The notes under the pieces: generated by a model | What the model was told of the DNA's origin: nothing | Databases searched by the model: none | The model's input: the letters and a program-made list of their open reading frames with translations, nothing else | Program-made: the position numbers and the translations under genes | In this document: positions 53,993 through 63,538 of the stretch, piece after piece | How positions within the stretch are numbered: position 1 is the stretch's first letter | Layout of the letters: each line of letters begins with the position of its first letter | Assembly: GCF_027925385.1 (NCBI RefSeq) | Contig: NZ_AP027142.1 | Span: 602,001-666,000, forward strand | From: Methylocystis iwaonis | GTDB taxonomy: Bacteria > Pseudomonadota > Alphaproteobacteria > Rhizobiales > Beijerinckiaceae | DNA: 64,000 nt | Reading direction: 5' to 3'

Positions 53993-54523
53993 ATGGCCAT
54001 GCGCTGGTATATCGTCCACGCCTATTCGAACTTCGAAAAGAAGGTCGCTGAGTCGATCCGCGAAGGCGCCGCCCAGCGGGGCCTGGCCGAGGCTTTCGAG
54101 GAAATCCTCGTGCCGACCGAGCAGGTCGTCGAGGTGCGCCGCGGGCGTAAGGTGTCGACCGAGCGCAAGTTCTTCCCCGGCTATGTGCTGGTGAAGTGCA
54201 ATCTGACGGACCCGGTGTTCTCGCTCATCAAGAACACGCCGAAGGTCACAGGCTTTCTCGGCGCCGACAACAAGCCCATGCCCATCTCCGAAGACGAGGC
54301 GATGCGGATCAAGGGCCAGGTCGCCGAGGGCGTCGAACGTCCCAAGGCGACGATTAGCTTCGAGGTCGGCGAGACGGTGCGCGTCGCGGACGGCCCCTTC
54401 GCCTCCTTCAACGGCCTGGTCGAGGAAGTCGACGAAGCCCGCTCGCGCCTCAAGGTGGCGGTCTCGATCTTCGGCCGCCCGACGCCTGTCGAACTGGAAT
54501 TCGGTCAGGTCGAAAAAGTCTGA
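53993..54523 (+). CDS. nusG: Transcription antitermination protein NusG
   Basis: A 176-residue NusG. The NGN domain has MRWYIVHAYSNFEKKVAESI and KFFPGYVLVKC, which bind the RNA polymerase clamp. The C-terminal KOW domain has VGETVRVADGPFASFNGLVE and the VSIFGRPTPVELEF end that contacts Rho or S10. AAAGGAG precedes the ATG. In most bacteria rplK follows at once, but here two unrelated genes intervene. Confidence 0.97.
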   Translation: MAMRWYIVHAYSNFEKKVAESIREGAAQRGLAEAFEEILVPTEQVVEVRRGRKVSTERKFFPGYVLVKCNLTDPVFSLIKNTPKVTGFLGADNKPMPISEDEAMRIKGQVAEGVERPKATISFEVGETVRVADGPFASFNGLVEEVDEARSRLKVAVSIFGRPTPVELEFGQVEKV

Positions 54524-54550
54524 CGCAGCGGGAGCTCGCGAGGGGCGGCG

Positions 54551-54967
54551 TCAGATCGCGGTCAGGGCCGCCGCCGCAATCATCCATCCTGCGGCTGCGA
54601 AGCCGACTGTGGTCGCGACGCAGCTCAGCAACATCCAGGCGAGGAACGCGCCGGGCGGCGACACGACATAGCTGGGCCGGAGCGCGCAGACGAGAAAGCC
54701 CGCCGGGTTGAAAAAGGCCCCGAAACAGGCGCTCGCGACGACCCATCCCGGGGGGACGACCGCAAGCAGGCGGAACAGTCCGAAAAAGACAAATAAGAAT
54801 AACGCCATCATCAGATAGTCGATGTGCGATTTCAGCAGGTCTTTGATATTTGGAATCCAGCGGGACGCCGCGCCGCTTCCTTTCGCCGTAATGAGGAGCA
54901 GCCATGCTTCGATGAGCGCGACGAAGAGACAGGCAGAGGCGCTGAGGGCAAAAGCGGCAAGCGGCAT
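54551..54967 (-). CDS. Small membrane protein of unknown function
   Basis: A 138-residue protein with three or four hydrophobic helices: FALSASACLFVALIEAWLLL, YLMMALFLFVFFGLFRLLAV and a C-terminal Ala-rich pair (ATTVGFAAAGWMIAAAALTA). No family is recognised. It is transcribed against the flanking secE-nusG and rplKA genes and is divergent from the AraC-type regulator at 55040-56140, which may control it. Together the two genes form an island inside the ribosomal protein block. Confidence 0.65.
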   Translation of the reverse strand: MPLAAFALSASACLFVALIEAWLLLITAKGSGAASRWIPNIKDLLKSHIDYLMMALFLFVFFGLFRLLAVVPPGWVVASACFGAFFNPAGFLVCALRPSYVVSPPGAFLAWMLLSCVATTVGFAAAGWMIAAAALTAI

Positions 54968-55039
54968 CTAAGTTCCTTTCCGAACTGGCGTGGCTGAGCT
55001 AGGTCTGCAGTATGGCCCCTTTCGCAGCAGTCAGCTTGC

Positions 55040-56140
55040 ATGGACGCGCGGAAAGACTTGACCCCAGGCGCGAAGCGACCGTTCATGTCGCTGCCCTCGA
55101 ACTCCTGCGGTGTATCGATGGAAGCGAGCGATCTACGCTTCGATTTGCCTGGCCTTTCGCTGGAGCAGCGGTTGCGGCGGTGGCGGGACGCCGTCGGCGA
55201 CCATCTCGTCGATGTCGACATGCGCGCTCCGAGCGACGCGCCGGTCCGCGAGGCCTTCACGGGCTCGATGACGGTTCATCCATTTCAGGACGGGTCGCTC
55301 ACCCTTGTCGACGCGGCGTTCCAACGCCTGGATCGCACGGCAGAGCGTATCCGACGCGCGTCGACGGAGACGGCCTTGCTTACCCTCATTCTCTCGGGGG
55401 AATGCCGCATCTCTCAGCGCGACCGCGTCGCGCGCCTTGGGCCCGGCGATCTCTGCCTTTATGAAAGCGTGAGCCCCTATCGGCTCGAGGTCGCGGCGCG
55501 CACCCGCGCTATTGTCGTGACCGCCGACCGCGCGAGCGTCGAAGCGGCGCTCGGCGATCTTCGTCCTTTCGTCGCGGCGCCTTTGTCGTCCGCATCCGCT
55601 CCCGGCGGGTTGGCGGCGAATTACTGGAATGACCTTGTTTTGCGGCTGCCGGCGCTCGACCCGATGAGCGCGCGCCGACTCGTCGCGGCGGGTCTCGAAA
55701 TCGTTTCCGCGGGCCTTGCCGTCACATATGGCCATGCGCAGCCGGCTGGCGCGGCGCTGACCTTGCGCCGGGCCAGGGCCTTTATTGCCGGGAATCTTCA
55801 CCGTGAGTCTTTGAGCGGGAAAATGGTCGCCACGGCCGTCGGATTATCCGAGCGCAGGCTTCAGGAGCTCTTTCAGCAGGACGGCGCGACGCTCTCCGGC
55901 CATATTCGGCGGGCGCGCCTGGAGGCGGCGCGCCAACAGCTTGCCGATCCTGCTTTCGAGCATGTTCCAATCGGCCGGGTCGCCGACAATTTCGGTTTCC
56001 CCGACGCTGCGCATTTCAGCCGCGCCTTCCGGGCGAGATTTGGGGTGAGCCCGAGAGAAGCGCGCGCGGCGTCTCCCGAAGAGCGGAACGGGTTGCGCCG
56101 CATGCGAAATGATTTGCCTTCCCGCTCCAGTCCGCTATAA
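55040..56140 (+). CDS. AraC family transcriptional regulator
   Basis: A regulator of up to 366 residues. The N-terminal region resembles the AraC-binding-like ligand/sensor domain (LILSGECRISQRDRVARLGP then GDLCLYESVSPYRLE). The C-terminal AraC double helix-turn-helix has MVATAVGLSERRLQELFQQD, HIRRARLEAARQQLADP and VADNFGFPDAAHFSRAFRAR. Starts at 55040, 55085 or 55118 are all possible, as none has a strong ribosome site. It probably regulates the divergent membrane gene. The stop codon overlaps the predicted rplK promoter. Confidence 0.88.
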   Translation: MDARKDLTPGAKRPFMSLPSNSCGVSMEASDLRFDLPGLSLEQRLRRWRDAVGDHLVDVDMRAPSDAPVREAFTGSMTVHPFQDGSLTLVDAAFQRLDRTAERIRRASTETALLTLILSGECRISQRDRVARLGPGDLCLYESVSPYRLEVAARTRAIVVTADRASVEAALGDLRPFVAAPLSSASAPGGLAANYWNDLVLRLPALDPMSARRLVAAGLEIVSAGLAVTYGHAQPAGAALTLRRARAFIAGNLHRESLSGKMVATAVGLSERRLQELFQQDGATLSGHIRRARLEAARQQLADPAFEHVPIGRVADNFGFPDAAHFSRAFRARFGVSPREARAASPEERNGLRRMRNDLPSRSSPL

Positions 56141-56141
56141 G
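56114..56141 (+). promoter_or_regulatory. Predicted promoter of rplK-rplA
   Basis: TTGCCT (56114-56119), a 16-base spacer and TATAAG (56136-56141) overlap the end of the AraC gene. The TATAAG hexamer is shared with the secE promoter. This would give rplKA its own transcription start now that the genes are separated from nusG. Confidence 0.5.
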
Positions 56142-56147
56142 ACCGTC

Positions 56148-56190
56148 AGCCCTCCCTCAGAGGGCTTTTTTCGTTCCTCTAACAGGAACG
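56148..56190 (+). terminator. Hairpin with T run, then a second hairpin, in the rplK leader
   Basis: AGCCCTC (56148-56154) pairs with GAGGGCT (56160-56166), followed by TTTTTT, a normal Rho-independent terminator for the AraC gene. A second stem CGTTCCT/AGGAACG (56172-56190) follows directly. If the predicted rplK promoter is real, both lie at the very start of its leader and could act as an attenuator. Confidence 0.6.
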
Positions 56191-56307
56191 AAAACCGACG
56201 TGGCGGGTCCGCCCTGACGCCATCGGGGAGAACGGATCGGACCACGGACTGCAACCGATGGCCCGCGTGCGTAAGCATGCGGCGTCGTCATTCGTTGGAG
56301 AAAGCAA

Positions 56308-56754
56308 ATGGCGAAGAAAATTGCCGGCTACATAAAGCTGCAAGTGCCGGCCGGCGCGGCGAACCCCTCGCCGCCGATTGGTCCCGCGCTCGGTCAGCGC
56401 GGTCTGAACATCATGGAGTTCTGCAAGGCGTTCAACGCCAAGACGGCGCAGATGGAGAAGGGGACGCCGATCCCCGTCATCATCACCGCCTATCAGGACC
56501 GCTCCTTCACCTTCGAGATGAAGCAGCCGCCGGTCTCCTTCTTTCTGAAGAAGGCCGTTGGCCTCAAGATCGGCAAGAAGCCGGCCTCGGGCTCGAAGAC
56601 TCCTGGCCGTAACGTCGTCGGCAAGGTGACGCAGGCGCAGATTCGCGAGATCGCAGAAAAGAAGATCGTCGATCTCAACTGCGCGTCGATCGAATCCGCA
56701 ATGTCGATGATCGCCGGCTCCGCCCGCGCGATGGGCCTCGAGGTGGTGGAGTAA
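56308..56754 (+). CDS. rplK: Large ribosomal subunit protein uL11
   Basis: A 148-residue L11. The N-terminal domain has [20 protein letters not shown] and [18 protein letters not shown], and the RNA-binding C-terminal domain has [20 protein letters not shown]. It forms the GTPase-associated stalk base with 23S rRNA. The leader contains a predicted promoter and hairpins. rplA follows four bases after the stop. The length is slightly above the usual 141-143 residues because of a short C-terminal extension. Confidence 0.97.
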   Translation: MAKKIAGYIKLQVPAGAANPSPPIGPALGQRGLNIMEFCKAFNAKTAQMEKGTPIPVIITAYQDRSFTFEMKQPPVSFFLKKAVGLKIGKKPASGSKTPGRNVVGKVTQAQIREIAEKKIVDLNCASIESAMSMIAGSARAMGLEVVE

Positions 56755-56758
56755 GATC

Positions 56759-57463
<705 letters not shown>

Positions 57464-57483
57464 GGGCTCATTACCCGATTAGA

Positions 57484-57521
57484 GAAAAGCCGGCAGGGAA
57501 ACCTGCCGGCTTTTCGTTTTT
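57484..57521 (+). terminator. Strong Rho-independent terminator after rplA
   Basis: A perfect 14-bp stem GAAAAGCCGGCAGG/CCTGCCGGCTTTTC closed by a GAAA tetraloop (57498-57501) is followed by GTTTTT. It ends the rplKA transcript. Confidence 0.88.
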
Positions 57522-57556
57522 CTGCTGAGGCGCTGATCAGGAGCTCGGGGCCTCGG

Positions 57557-57841
57557 CTATAGGAGCTCCTGCCATTTCCGCGCGCCGTGGAGAACGCGCA
57601 CAATCTCGACGCCGTCATCAACTTCACGATAAGCCAGGAGATAGTTGCCGGAGGCGAAGACACGTAGGTCAGGCCGGATTTCAGGGCGGGCGACGCCCAT
57701 CTTCGGCATTTCAGCGAGACGTTGGCAGGTGCGATGGAGGCCTTCGAACCATCGAAGCGCCGCCGAGGGACTGTCCTCGGCAATGTATGAAACGATCTCT
57801 TCGATATCGCGTTCGGCCCGAGGCCGAAGCTTGAAACTCAT
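57557..57841 (-). CDS. ParE/RelE-type toxin
   Basis: A 94-residue protein of the ParE branch of the RelE superfamily. [19 protein letters not shown] is the first strand and helix, [20 protein letters not shown] and [20 protein letters not shown] the sheet. The ParE branch usually poisons DNA gyrase; RelE relatives cut mRNA on ribosomes. Its start overlaps the antitoxin stop as ATGA (57838-57841), the usual arrangement of a type II toxin-antitoxin pair. Confidence 0.9.
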   Translation of the reverse strand: MSFKLRPRAERDIEEIVSYIAEDSPSAALRWFEGLHRTCQRLAEMPKMGVARPEIRPDLRVFASGNYLLAYREVDDGVEIVRVLHGARKWQELL

Positions 57842-58110
57842 TTCTGAGGGAACTTAGGCGAGAGGTCCGCCCTCAGTCGGGCGAAAGCCTCCTCGCCGTC
57901 GTTCGCAGGACCGCTTTCCATCCCTTCATCCCAAAGCCGCCCTAATTCGGCAATTGCCTGCTCGCGCTGCTGTCGGCGCAGCTTCCAATCCCGCAGCGCT
58001 TCGCGCATCAGCTCACTGGCCGAGGCATATTCGCCGGTTTCGACGGCCTCTCGCATCATTGCCGCCATTTCCGCCGTCACGGCCACGCTGATTTTTTCGA
58101 CCCTGCCCAT
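57838..58110 (-). CDS. ParD-type antitoxin
   Basis: A 90-residue antitoxin. The ribbon-helix-helix DNA-binding part is [20 protein letters not shown] then [20 protein letters not shown], and the charged C-terminal tail wraps the toxin. It would repress its own promoter, alone and with the toxin. First gene of the leftward toxin-antitoxin pair placed just past the rplA terminator. Confidence 0.9.
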   Translation of the reverse strand: MGRVEKISVAVTAEMAAMMREAVETGEYASASELMREALRDWKLRRQQREQAIAELGRLWDEGMESGPANDGEEAFARLRADLSPKFPQK

Positions 58111-58241
58111 CGCGCAGTTCTCTCCTTGCCGTGATGGTAGGGAAAATTACCACCGCTTTCAACGGACCCACAGCGCAATCCCGGGCGCTCTCTCGAGCCT
58201 GGCGGCCCGAACCGCCGGAATTCACTCGGAGCTTGCGTCTC

Positions 58242-58275
58242 AAACAAAAGCGCCCGCCGAACCGGCGGGCGCTTG
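58242..58275 (-). terminator. Terminator of the helix-hairpin-helix gene
   Basis: On the minus strand a 12-bp perfect stem (AAGCGCCCGCCG/CGGCGGGCGCTT, loop of 3) is followed by TTTTGTTTG. It lies 14 bases past the stop of the gene at 58289-58612. Confidence 0.8.
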
Positions 58276-58288
58276 CTCTCCATCCGTC

Positions 58289-58612
58289 TCAGCGGACGAT
58301 CAACTGGTCCTTTACCTGGGTGAGAACCTCGCCGGTGACGATCTTCTTCGCCGCCAGCTCGTCGACCTGTTTGAACGGGCGCGCCTTTACGATGGCTTCG
58401 GCGATCGTCTTGTTGAAGCCCTTCACCTCGGAGAGCTGCTGGACGGTCGCGGTATTGAGGTCCAGGCGCTGGGCTTCGGCCGCCATTTTGGCGGAGGGCG
58501 CCTGAGTCATGGTCGCGACCGGGGCGGACGTCGTGGGCTTGGCGACCGGCGCTTCGGCGAGGGCCGGGGCGGCGGCGAGGAGGGCGGCGGCGAGAAGAAG
58601 ATTGCGGATCAT
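58289..58612 (-). CDS. Exported helix-hairpin-helix protein (ComEA-like domain)
   Basis: A 107-residue protein with a signal peptide (MIRNLLLAAALLAAAPALA), a Pro/Thr/Ala-rich linker and a ComEA-type helix-hairpin-helix domain. That domain reads LDLNTATVQQLSEVKGFNKT then IAEAIVKARPFKQVDELAAK. Such domains bind double-stranded DNA in the periplasm, but this simple architecture is also found in proteins unrelated to competence. It stands alone with its own terminator. Confidence 0.85.
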   Translation of the reverse strand: MIRNLLLAAALLAAAPALAEAPVAKPTTSAPVATMTQAPSAKMAAEAQRLDLNTATVQQLSEVKGFNKTIAEAIVKARPFKQVDELAAKKIVTGEVLTQVKDQLIVR

Positions 58613-58732
58613 CGCTTGAAACTCCTGGTGATCGAGATCGTGTCTCGATGGATTGGAGTTTCGTTCAAACCGGCTGAACAGCCGCTGAGGGTGCCGTTCA
58701 GCCGCCGTTTAACAAAGTGGTCTCGATGGCCG

Positions 58733-58981
58733 TTACTTGGTTTTGCGGCAGGCGGGGTCTTTCGGCACGCAGGCGATGCCCGGCAACGAGCAACCCTCGC
58801 GCGTGCAGACGATGCAGCCGTCGCTCCATTCCCCGCACTCGGGGTGATCGTCGCCGAATACGGGCACGGGTTTTTGCGTCGCGTGGGACGGCGCGGCCGT
58901 GTCGGGCGCAGCGGGCGGCGTCTGCGCGACGGCGGCGGGGACGATGAAAACCACCAGCAGCGCGACCAGCCGAAGGCTCAT
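58733..58981 (-). CDS. Small cysteine-rich exported protein
   Basis: An 82-residue protein. The signal peptide ([19 protein letters not shown]) is followed by a short Pro/Ala linker and a compact segment with six cysteines ([20 protein letters not shown] and [12 protein letters not shown]), suggesting three disulfides or a metal site in the periplasm. No family is recognised. Its ATG overlaps the pth stop (ATGA at 58978-58981), so it is translated together with pth. That supports the frame although the two functions seem unrelated. Confidence 0.72.
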   Translation of the reverse strand: MSLRLVALLVVFIVPAAVAQTPPAAPDTAAPSHATQKPVPVFGDDHPECGEWSDGCIVCTREGCSLPGIACVPKDPACRKTK

Positions 58982-59583
58982 TTTTCGCCGACCCGCTTCA
59001 CCGTGTCGAAGCCCTTGGCCTCCAGGGCGAGATGCAGCTTGCTTTGCAGTCCGTTGTCGTCGCCTTTGACGAGCAGCGGCGCATTGTCGGCGATGGCGTC
59101 GCAGAGCGCCTCGACCCAGGGCTCCTCGCTTTTGCCGAAGTCGTTCAGCACATAGCCATGCACCAGCGCCTTATCGCCGGGATGGCCGATGCCCATGCGC
59201 ACCCGCTTGTAGTCGTTGCCGACATGGGCGGTGATGGAGCGTAGCCCATTATGGCCGGCGACGCCGCCGCCGATCTTGATGCGGCATTTGGCCGGCGCGA
59301 GGTCCAGCTCGTCGTGGAAGACGACAATGTCGCCAACGGGAATTTTATGGAAGCGCGCGGCCTCGCCGACGGAACGGCCGCTCTCGTTCATATAGGTCTG
59401 GGGCTGGAGCAGCAGCACTTTCTCGCCGCCGATATTGCCTTCGCTCACGAGGCCCTGGAAGCGGGCGCGGGCGGCCGCAAAGCCGTTGCGACGGGCGATG
59501 GCCTCGAGCGCCATGAAGCCGATGTTATGGCGGTTTTTGGCGTATTGGCGGCCGGGGTTGCCGAGGCCGACGAAGAGCAGCAT
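58978..59583 (-). CDS. pth: Peptidyl-tRNA hydrolase
   Basis: A 201-residue hydrolase that releases tRNA from stalled peptidyl-t[23 protein letters not shown] holds the conserved Asn/Gly and the catalytic His, then [36 protein letters not shown] and [12 protein letters not shown]. The start ATG 59581-59583 is fixed by the family; a longer frame would run into repeats. It lies downstream of rplY, a common pairing. Confidence 0.96.
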   Translation of the reverse strand: MLLFVGLGNPGRQYAKNRHNIGFMALEAIARRNGFAAARARFQGLVSEGNIGGEKVLLLQPQTYMNESGRSVGEAARFHKIPVGDIVVFHDELDLAPAKCRIKIGGGVAGHNGLRSITAHVGNDYKRVRMGIGHPGDKALVHGYVLNDFGKSEEPWVEALCDAIADNAPLLVKGDDNGLQSKLHLALEAKGFDTVKRVGEK

Positions 59584-59600
59584 GGGATTGGTCCTAACGC

Positions 59601-59716
59601 TCTCCCCTTCTCCCGCTTGCGGGAGAAGGCGTCGCGCGGAAGGCGCGTCGGATGAATTACCCTCACCCGACCCTCGCTGATGCGAGGGCCACCCTCTCCC
59701 GCGCACGGGAGAGGGG
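59601..59716. repeat. Inverted pair of two-hairpin repeat units (same family as 53367-53617)
   Basis: Two units face each other between rplY and pth. The first has CTTCTCCCGCTTGCGGGAGAAG, then a variable hairpin and GTCGGATGA. The second is inverted: CCCTCACCCGAC, a variable hairpin CCCTCGC/GCGAGGG, and CTCTCCCGCGCACGGGAGAG. The spacer is only about 4 bases here, against about 135 at 53426-53561. Confidence 0.72.
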
Positions 59717-59727
59717 ATTTGTCGTAA

Positions 59728-60348
59728 TTACTTCTTGCCCTTGGCGGGCGCGGCGGCGGCCGGAGCCGCTTCCTCTCCGCCGCCGGCCGGCGGGGCGAGG
59801 CTCGCCACGGTGAAGTTCTTGTCCGGATTCGTGGGCTTGCAGCCCTCGGGCAGCGGGATCTGCGACATGCCCAGCGAATCGTTGAAGTCCATGCCGGCCA
59901 GATCGGCGACGATCGCCTCCGGGATGTTGTCGGCCGGCACGTACATCTCCACCGCGTGATACACGATGTTGAGCGAGCCGCCGCGCTTCAGACCAGGCGA
60001 CGTTTCCTGGTTGATGAAGTGGACCGGCACGTTCACCTTGAGGCGCGAGCCGGGCTTCAGACGCAGGAAATCGACGTGGATCGGGAAGTCGCGCACGACG
60101 TCGAGCTGGTAGTCGCGCGGAATGGCGCGCTCCTTCTTGCCGTCGATCTCGAGCTCGAAGATCGTCGTGAGGAAGTGGCCCGCGAAGATCAACTGAGTCG
60201 TGACCTTCTTGTCGAGCGACAGCGGTAGAGGCGCTTCGCCGCCGCCATAGAGCACTGCTGGAATACGGCCCTCACGGCGAACGCTGCGGGCGGCCCCCTT
60301 GCCGGTCCCGCTGCGCACCGTGGCCGCGAGCGTTTTCATCTCGGCCAT
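59728..60348 (-). CDS. rplY: Large ribosomal subunit protein bL25, long Ctc/TL5 form
   Basis: A 206-residue L25. The N-terminal 5S rRNA-binding domain has [20 protein letters not shown]. The TL5-type C-terminal domain has [20 protein letters not shown] and [20 protein letters not shown], and the tail is Ala/Lys-rich. The long form is general in alphaproteobacteria. It is first in a leftward group with pth and the cysteine-rich gene. The ATG is at 60346-60348. Confidence 0.96.
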   Translation of the reverse strand: MAEMKTLAATVRSGTGKGAARSVRREGRIPAVLYGGGEAPLPLSLDKKVTTQLIFAGHFLTTIFELEIDGKKERAIPRDYQLDVVRDFPIHVDFLRLKPGSRLKVNVPVHFINQETSPGLKRGGSLNIVYHAVEMYVPADNIPEAIVADLAGMDFNDSLGMSQIPLPEGCKPTNPDKNFTVASLAPPAGGGEEAAPAAAAPAKGKK

Positions 60349-60565
60349 TTTCGGTGTCCTTTAGAAAAAGAAAAAGCGCCGCTGGCCTCCAGGGGTGTCG
60401 GAAACGCAGGCGCTGAGCGGGAGCTTATAGGGGAGGGGCGCGGTTGAGGCAAGGCGGATGCGTCAACGCCTCGCTTGCGTCGAATCGCCGACCGCCTTTA
60501 ACAGGATTGATATTGCGTAGTTGAGGGCGGGACCACAACAGGGGGCTACGGGGGGATCAGGCTTC

Positions 60566-61783
60566 ATGACAATAAACCAATCGCGCCGCCGGGTCGTCGT
60601 TACCGGCATGGGCGCCGTGTCGGCGGCGGGCGTCGGGGCGCAAGCCCTGTGGGCGGCGGCTCGGGACGGCGTGTCTTGCGTCCGGCCGCTGAAGCTCGCG
60701 CGACCCTATCAGGGCCGCATCAAGATCGCGGCGCAGGTCCCGGACTTTGATGCGTCCGCGCATATCGAGCCAGAGCTGCTGCCCTATTGCGACCCTTTCA
60801 CCCAATACGCCATCGTCGCCGCCGACGAGGCGGTCGCCCAGGCGGGTTTTGCGCGCAAGGAGATCGGCGGGCCGCGCACGGCTGTCGTCATCGGCACGGG
60901 CATCGGCGGGGCCCATACGATCGACGACACCTCCTACCATGAGTATGCCGAGGGCGTGCGTCCCGAGACGCTCGCCGTGCCGCGCCTCATCCCGAGCGCC
61001 GCGCCGACGACGCTCGGCATGCGCTACGGCGCCAAAGGCCCGACATTCGCGCTTGCCTCCGCCTGCTCTTCGGCGACTCAGGCCATCGGCGAGGCGTTTG
61101 AAATGCTGCGGGCCGGCCGCGCCGATCGCGCCGTCGCCGGCGGCGCCGAGGCCTGCGTCATCAACGGCTCCATGCGCGCCTGGGAAGCGCTGCGGGTGCT
61201 CACCCCCGATTTCTGCCGGCCCTTCTCGATGAAGCGCAACGGCATGACGCTCGGCGAAGGCGCTGCGGTCTTCATCCTGGAAACGCTGGAGTCGGCGCAG
61301 GCGCGCGGCGCGACGCCGCTGTGCGAGCTTGCTGGCTACGGTACGACGAGCGACGCTTTCGATCCGCTGCGCGCCGATGTCGAAGGCCCGGCGCGTTGCA
61401 TGCGGCTCGCGCTCGAGAGCGCGGGGATCGAGCCCTCGGCGGTCGATTATCTGAACGCCCATGGCACAGCGACCTACGCCAACGACATCACCGAGTCCGA
61501 AGCCATGCGCGCCGTTTTCGGCGACCGGCCGCCGCCGGTTTCCTCGACCAAGCCAATTCACGGCCATGCGCTGGGCGCCTCGGGCGGTCTGGAGCTTTGC
61601 GTGACGATCAGCGCCCTGCGCGACCAGGTTGCGCCGCCCACGATTAATTTCGTGGAGGCCGACCCCAAATGCCTGGTCGACGCCATCCCCAATGAGGCGC
61701 GCAAAATGCCGATCCGTGTGGCGCTCTCGAATTCCTTCGCTTTCGGGGGGATCAACGGCACGCTGGCCGTGAAGGCGATGTAA
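60566..61783 (+). CDS. Beta-ketoacyl-ACP synthase, FabF-like
   Basis: A 405-residue thiolase-fold condensing enzyme. The start RRRVVVTGMGAVSAAGVGAQ is typical of KAS II. The catalytic Cys is in ALASACSSATQAIGEAF and the two His are in DYLNAHGTATYANDITE and KPIHGHALGASGGLEL. It extends fatty acyl chains with malonyl-ACP. The housekeeping fabF usually sits next to acpP; the absence of acpP here suggests a paralogue, perhaps for a special lipid. The ATG at 60566 is preferred to an upstream frame. Confidence 0.92.
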   Translation: MTINQSRRRVVVTGMGAVSAAGVGAQALWAAARDGVSCVRPLKLARPYQGRIKIAAQVPDFDASAHIEPELLPYCDPFTQYAIVAADEAVAQAGFARKEIGGPRTAVVIGTGIGGAHTIDDTSYHEYAEGVRPETLAVPRLIPSAAPTTLGMRYGAKGPTFALASACSSATQAIGEAFEMLRAGRADRAVAGGAEACVINGSMRAWEALRVLTPDFCRPFSMKRNGMTLGEGAAVFILETLESAQARGATPLCELAGYGTTSDAFDPLRADVEGPARCMRLALESAGIEPSAVDYLNAHGTATYANDITESEAMRAVFGDRPPPVSSTKPIHGHALGASGGLELCVTISALRDQVAPPTINFVEADPKCLVDAIPNEARKMPIRVALSNSFAFGGINGTLAVKAM

Positions 61784-61785
61784 AC

Positions 61786-61860
61786 AGGGCGGCCTGGACC
61801 GCGAGCCTTCAGGCTCGCAGGCAAAAGGCGAGCCTGAAGGCTCGCGGTCCAGGCCGCCCT
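61786..61860. repeat. Perfect 33-bp inverted repeat made of two REP-like hairpins
   Basis: The arms 61786-61818 and 61828-61860 are exactly complementary (33 bp) around a 9-base loop. Each arm contains its own 18-base palindrome, GCGAGCCTTCAGGCTCGC or its complement, next to GGACC/GGTCC. It lies two bases after the ketosynthase stop and may also end that transcript. Related units are at 63539-63594. Confidence 0.9.
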
Positions 61861-61939
61861 GCTCCGCGCGCCGCCGCGCTTGCCACCCCTGCCGCAAAGG
61901 CCTAGGAAGGCCCTTGCTTTCTATCATGGTTGACGAGCG

Positions 61940-62128
61940 ATGACGGAACAGGGGAAAGAGCCCGACCGCGCCCCAAAAGAGGCGGATTCCGGCTCGAAAA
62001 CTGGCAAAGCCGGAACCAAGAAGAACGCCGCCGCGCTTTCCGCGGCGCTCCGCGCCAATTTGGCGCGCCGCAAAGCTCGCGAGCGGGCGCAGAAGGCGGC
62101 CGCGCAAAAAAGCGATAGCGAGGATTAA
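61940..62128 (+). CDS. Small basic protein upstream of murA
   Basis: A 62-residue, Lys/Ala-rich protein with no hydrophobic segment. The conserved-looking core is [20 protein letters not shown], a short amphipathic helix seen in small proteins encoded before murA in Hyphomicrobiales. The stop TAA overlaps the murA ATG by one base (TAATG, 62126-62130), so the two are coupled. The function is unknown. Confidence 0.7.
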   Translation: MTEQGKEPDRAPKEADSGSKTGKAGTKKNAAALSAALRANLARRKARERAQKAAAQKSDSED

Positions 62129-63423
62129 TGGATAAGATCAAAATCACCGGCGGCGCGCCCTTGAACGGCGTCATTCCGATTTCCGGCGCCAAGAACGCCG
62201 CGCTGCCGCTGATGATCGCCTCGCTCCTCACCAAGGAAACGCTGACGCTCGAAAATATGCCGCAGCTTGCAGACGTCACGCAGCTCGAGCGCATTCTCGG
62301 CAATCACGGCGTCGATTTCACCATCTCCGGGAAGCGCGCGACCGACACGGAAAATTCCGGCCGCACGGTGCATTTCACAGCGCGCGACATCGTCGACGTC
62401 ACTGCGCCCTATGAGCTTGTATCGCGCATGCGGGCGAGCTTCTGGGTCTTCGCGCCGCTGCTTGCCCGCATGGGCGAATGCCGCGTATCGCTGCCGGGCG
62501 GCTGCGCCATCGGCACGCGGCCGGTCGATCTTCTGCTGATGGCGCTCGAAAAACTCGGCGCCAATATCGAAATCGAGAACGGCTATGTGGTCGGTAACGC
62601 CAAGGACGGGCTCGTCGGCGCAGAGATCGACTTTCCCAAAGTCACGGTCGGCGGCACCCATACGGCGCTGATGGCGGCCTCGCTCGCGCGCGGAGCCACG
62701 GTGCTGCGCAACGCCGCGCGTGAGCCGGAGATCGTTGACCTGGCCGAATGCCTCATCAAAATGGGCGCGCGCATCAGTGGCGCAGGAACCTCGACGATCG
62801 AAATCGAGGGCGTGACGTCTCTTGGCGGCGCGCGCCACGCCGTGATGCCGGATCGGATCGAGACGGGCACTTACGCGATGGCTGTAGCGATGACCGGCGG
62901 CGACGTGTTGCTTGCGGGCGCGCGCGCCGACAGCCTGCAGGCGGCGCTCGATGCGCTCAGTGAATCAGGCGCGACGATCACCGAGACGAATGAGGGCTTG
63001 CGCGTCTATCGCAACGGGGCGGGCATTTCCCCGGTCGACGTGGAGACCGCGCCTTTCCCGGCCTTCCCGACGGATTTGCAGGCGCAGTTCATGGCGCTGA
63101 TGACCCGCGCCCAGGGAACGTCGCGCATCCGCGAGACGATCTTCGAGAACCGCTTCATGCATGTGCAGGAGCTTGCGCGTCTCGGCGCGCGCATCAAGCT
63201 CGAGGGTGACACGGCGATCGTGACCGGCGCCGATCACCTCGATGGCGCGCAGGTGATGGCGACGGACCTTCGCGCCTCCGTGTCGCTCGTCATCGCGGCG
63301 CTCGCCGCCCGCGGCGAGACGACGATCAATCGCGTCTATCACCTCGATCGCGGCTTCGAGCGGCTGGAGAAGAAGCTCTCCGGCTGCGGCGCGCAGATCG
63401 AGCGCGTCAGCGGGCAGGGGTAG
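62128..63423 (+). CDS. murA: UDP-N-acetylglucosamine 1-carboxyvinyltransferase
   Basis: A 431-residue MurA that transfers enolpyruvate from PEP to UDP-GlcNAc, the first committed step of peptidoglycan synthesis. [20 protein letters not shown] holds the catalytic Lys-Asn. The active-site Cys is in [20 protein letters not shown], so it should be fosfomycin-sensitive (no Asp replacement). [20 protein letters not shown] and the Arg-containing [15 protein letters not shown] are clear. It is translationally coupled to the small upstream gene. Confidence 0.97.
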   Translation: MDKIKITGGAPLNGVIPISGAKNAALPLMIASLLTKETLTLENMPQLADVTQLERILGNHGVDFTISGKRATDTENSGRTVHFTARDIVDVTAPYELVSRMRASFWVFAPLLARMGECRVSLPGGCAIGTRPVDLLLMALEKLGANIEIENGYVVGNAKDGLVGAEIDFPKVTVGGTHTALMAASLARGATVLRNAAREPEIVDLAECLIKMGARISGAGTSTIEIEGVTSLGGARHAVMPDRIETGTYAMAVAMTGGDVLLAGARADSLQAALDALSESGATITETNEGLRVYRNGAGISPVDVETAPFPAFPTDLQAQFMALMTRAQGTSRIRETIFENRFMHVQELARLGARIKLEGDTAIVTGADHLDGAQVMATDLRASVSLVIAALAARGETTINRVYHLDRGFERLEKKLSGCGAQIERVSGQG

Positions 63424-63432
63424 GACGCCTCT

Positions 63433-63516
63433 CCGTCATTGCGAGCGAAGCGACGCAATCCAGAGCCGTGACATGGCTCTGGATTGCTTCGTCGCTTACG
63501 CTCCTCGCAATGACGG
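63433..63516. repeat. Long intergenic palindrome (CGTCATTGCGAG type)
   Basis: CCGTCATTGCGAG is mirrored by CTCGCAATGACGG, with inner arms AATCCAGAGCC/GGCTCTGGATT around a short centre. It is a widely distributed type of proteobacterial palindromic repeat. It lies 9 bases after murA and may end its transcript. Confidence 0.75.
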
Positions 63517-63538
63517 TCTCTGGCCAGGGTGGGGATGT

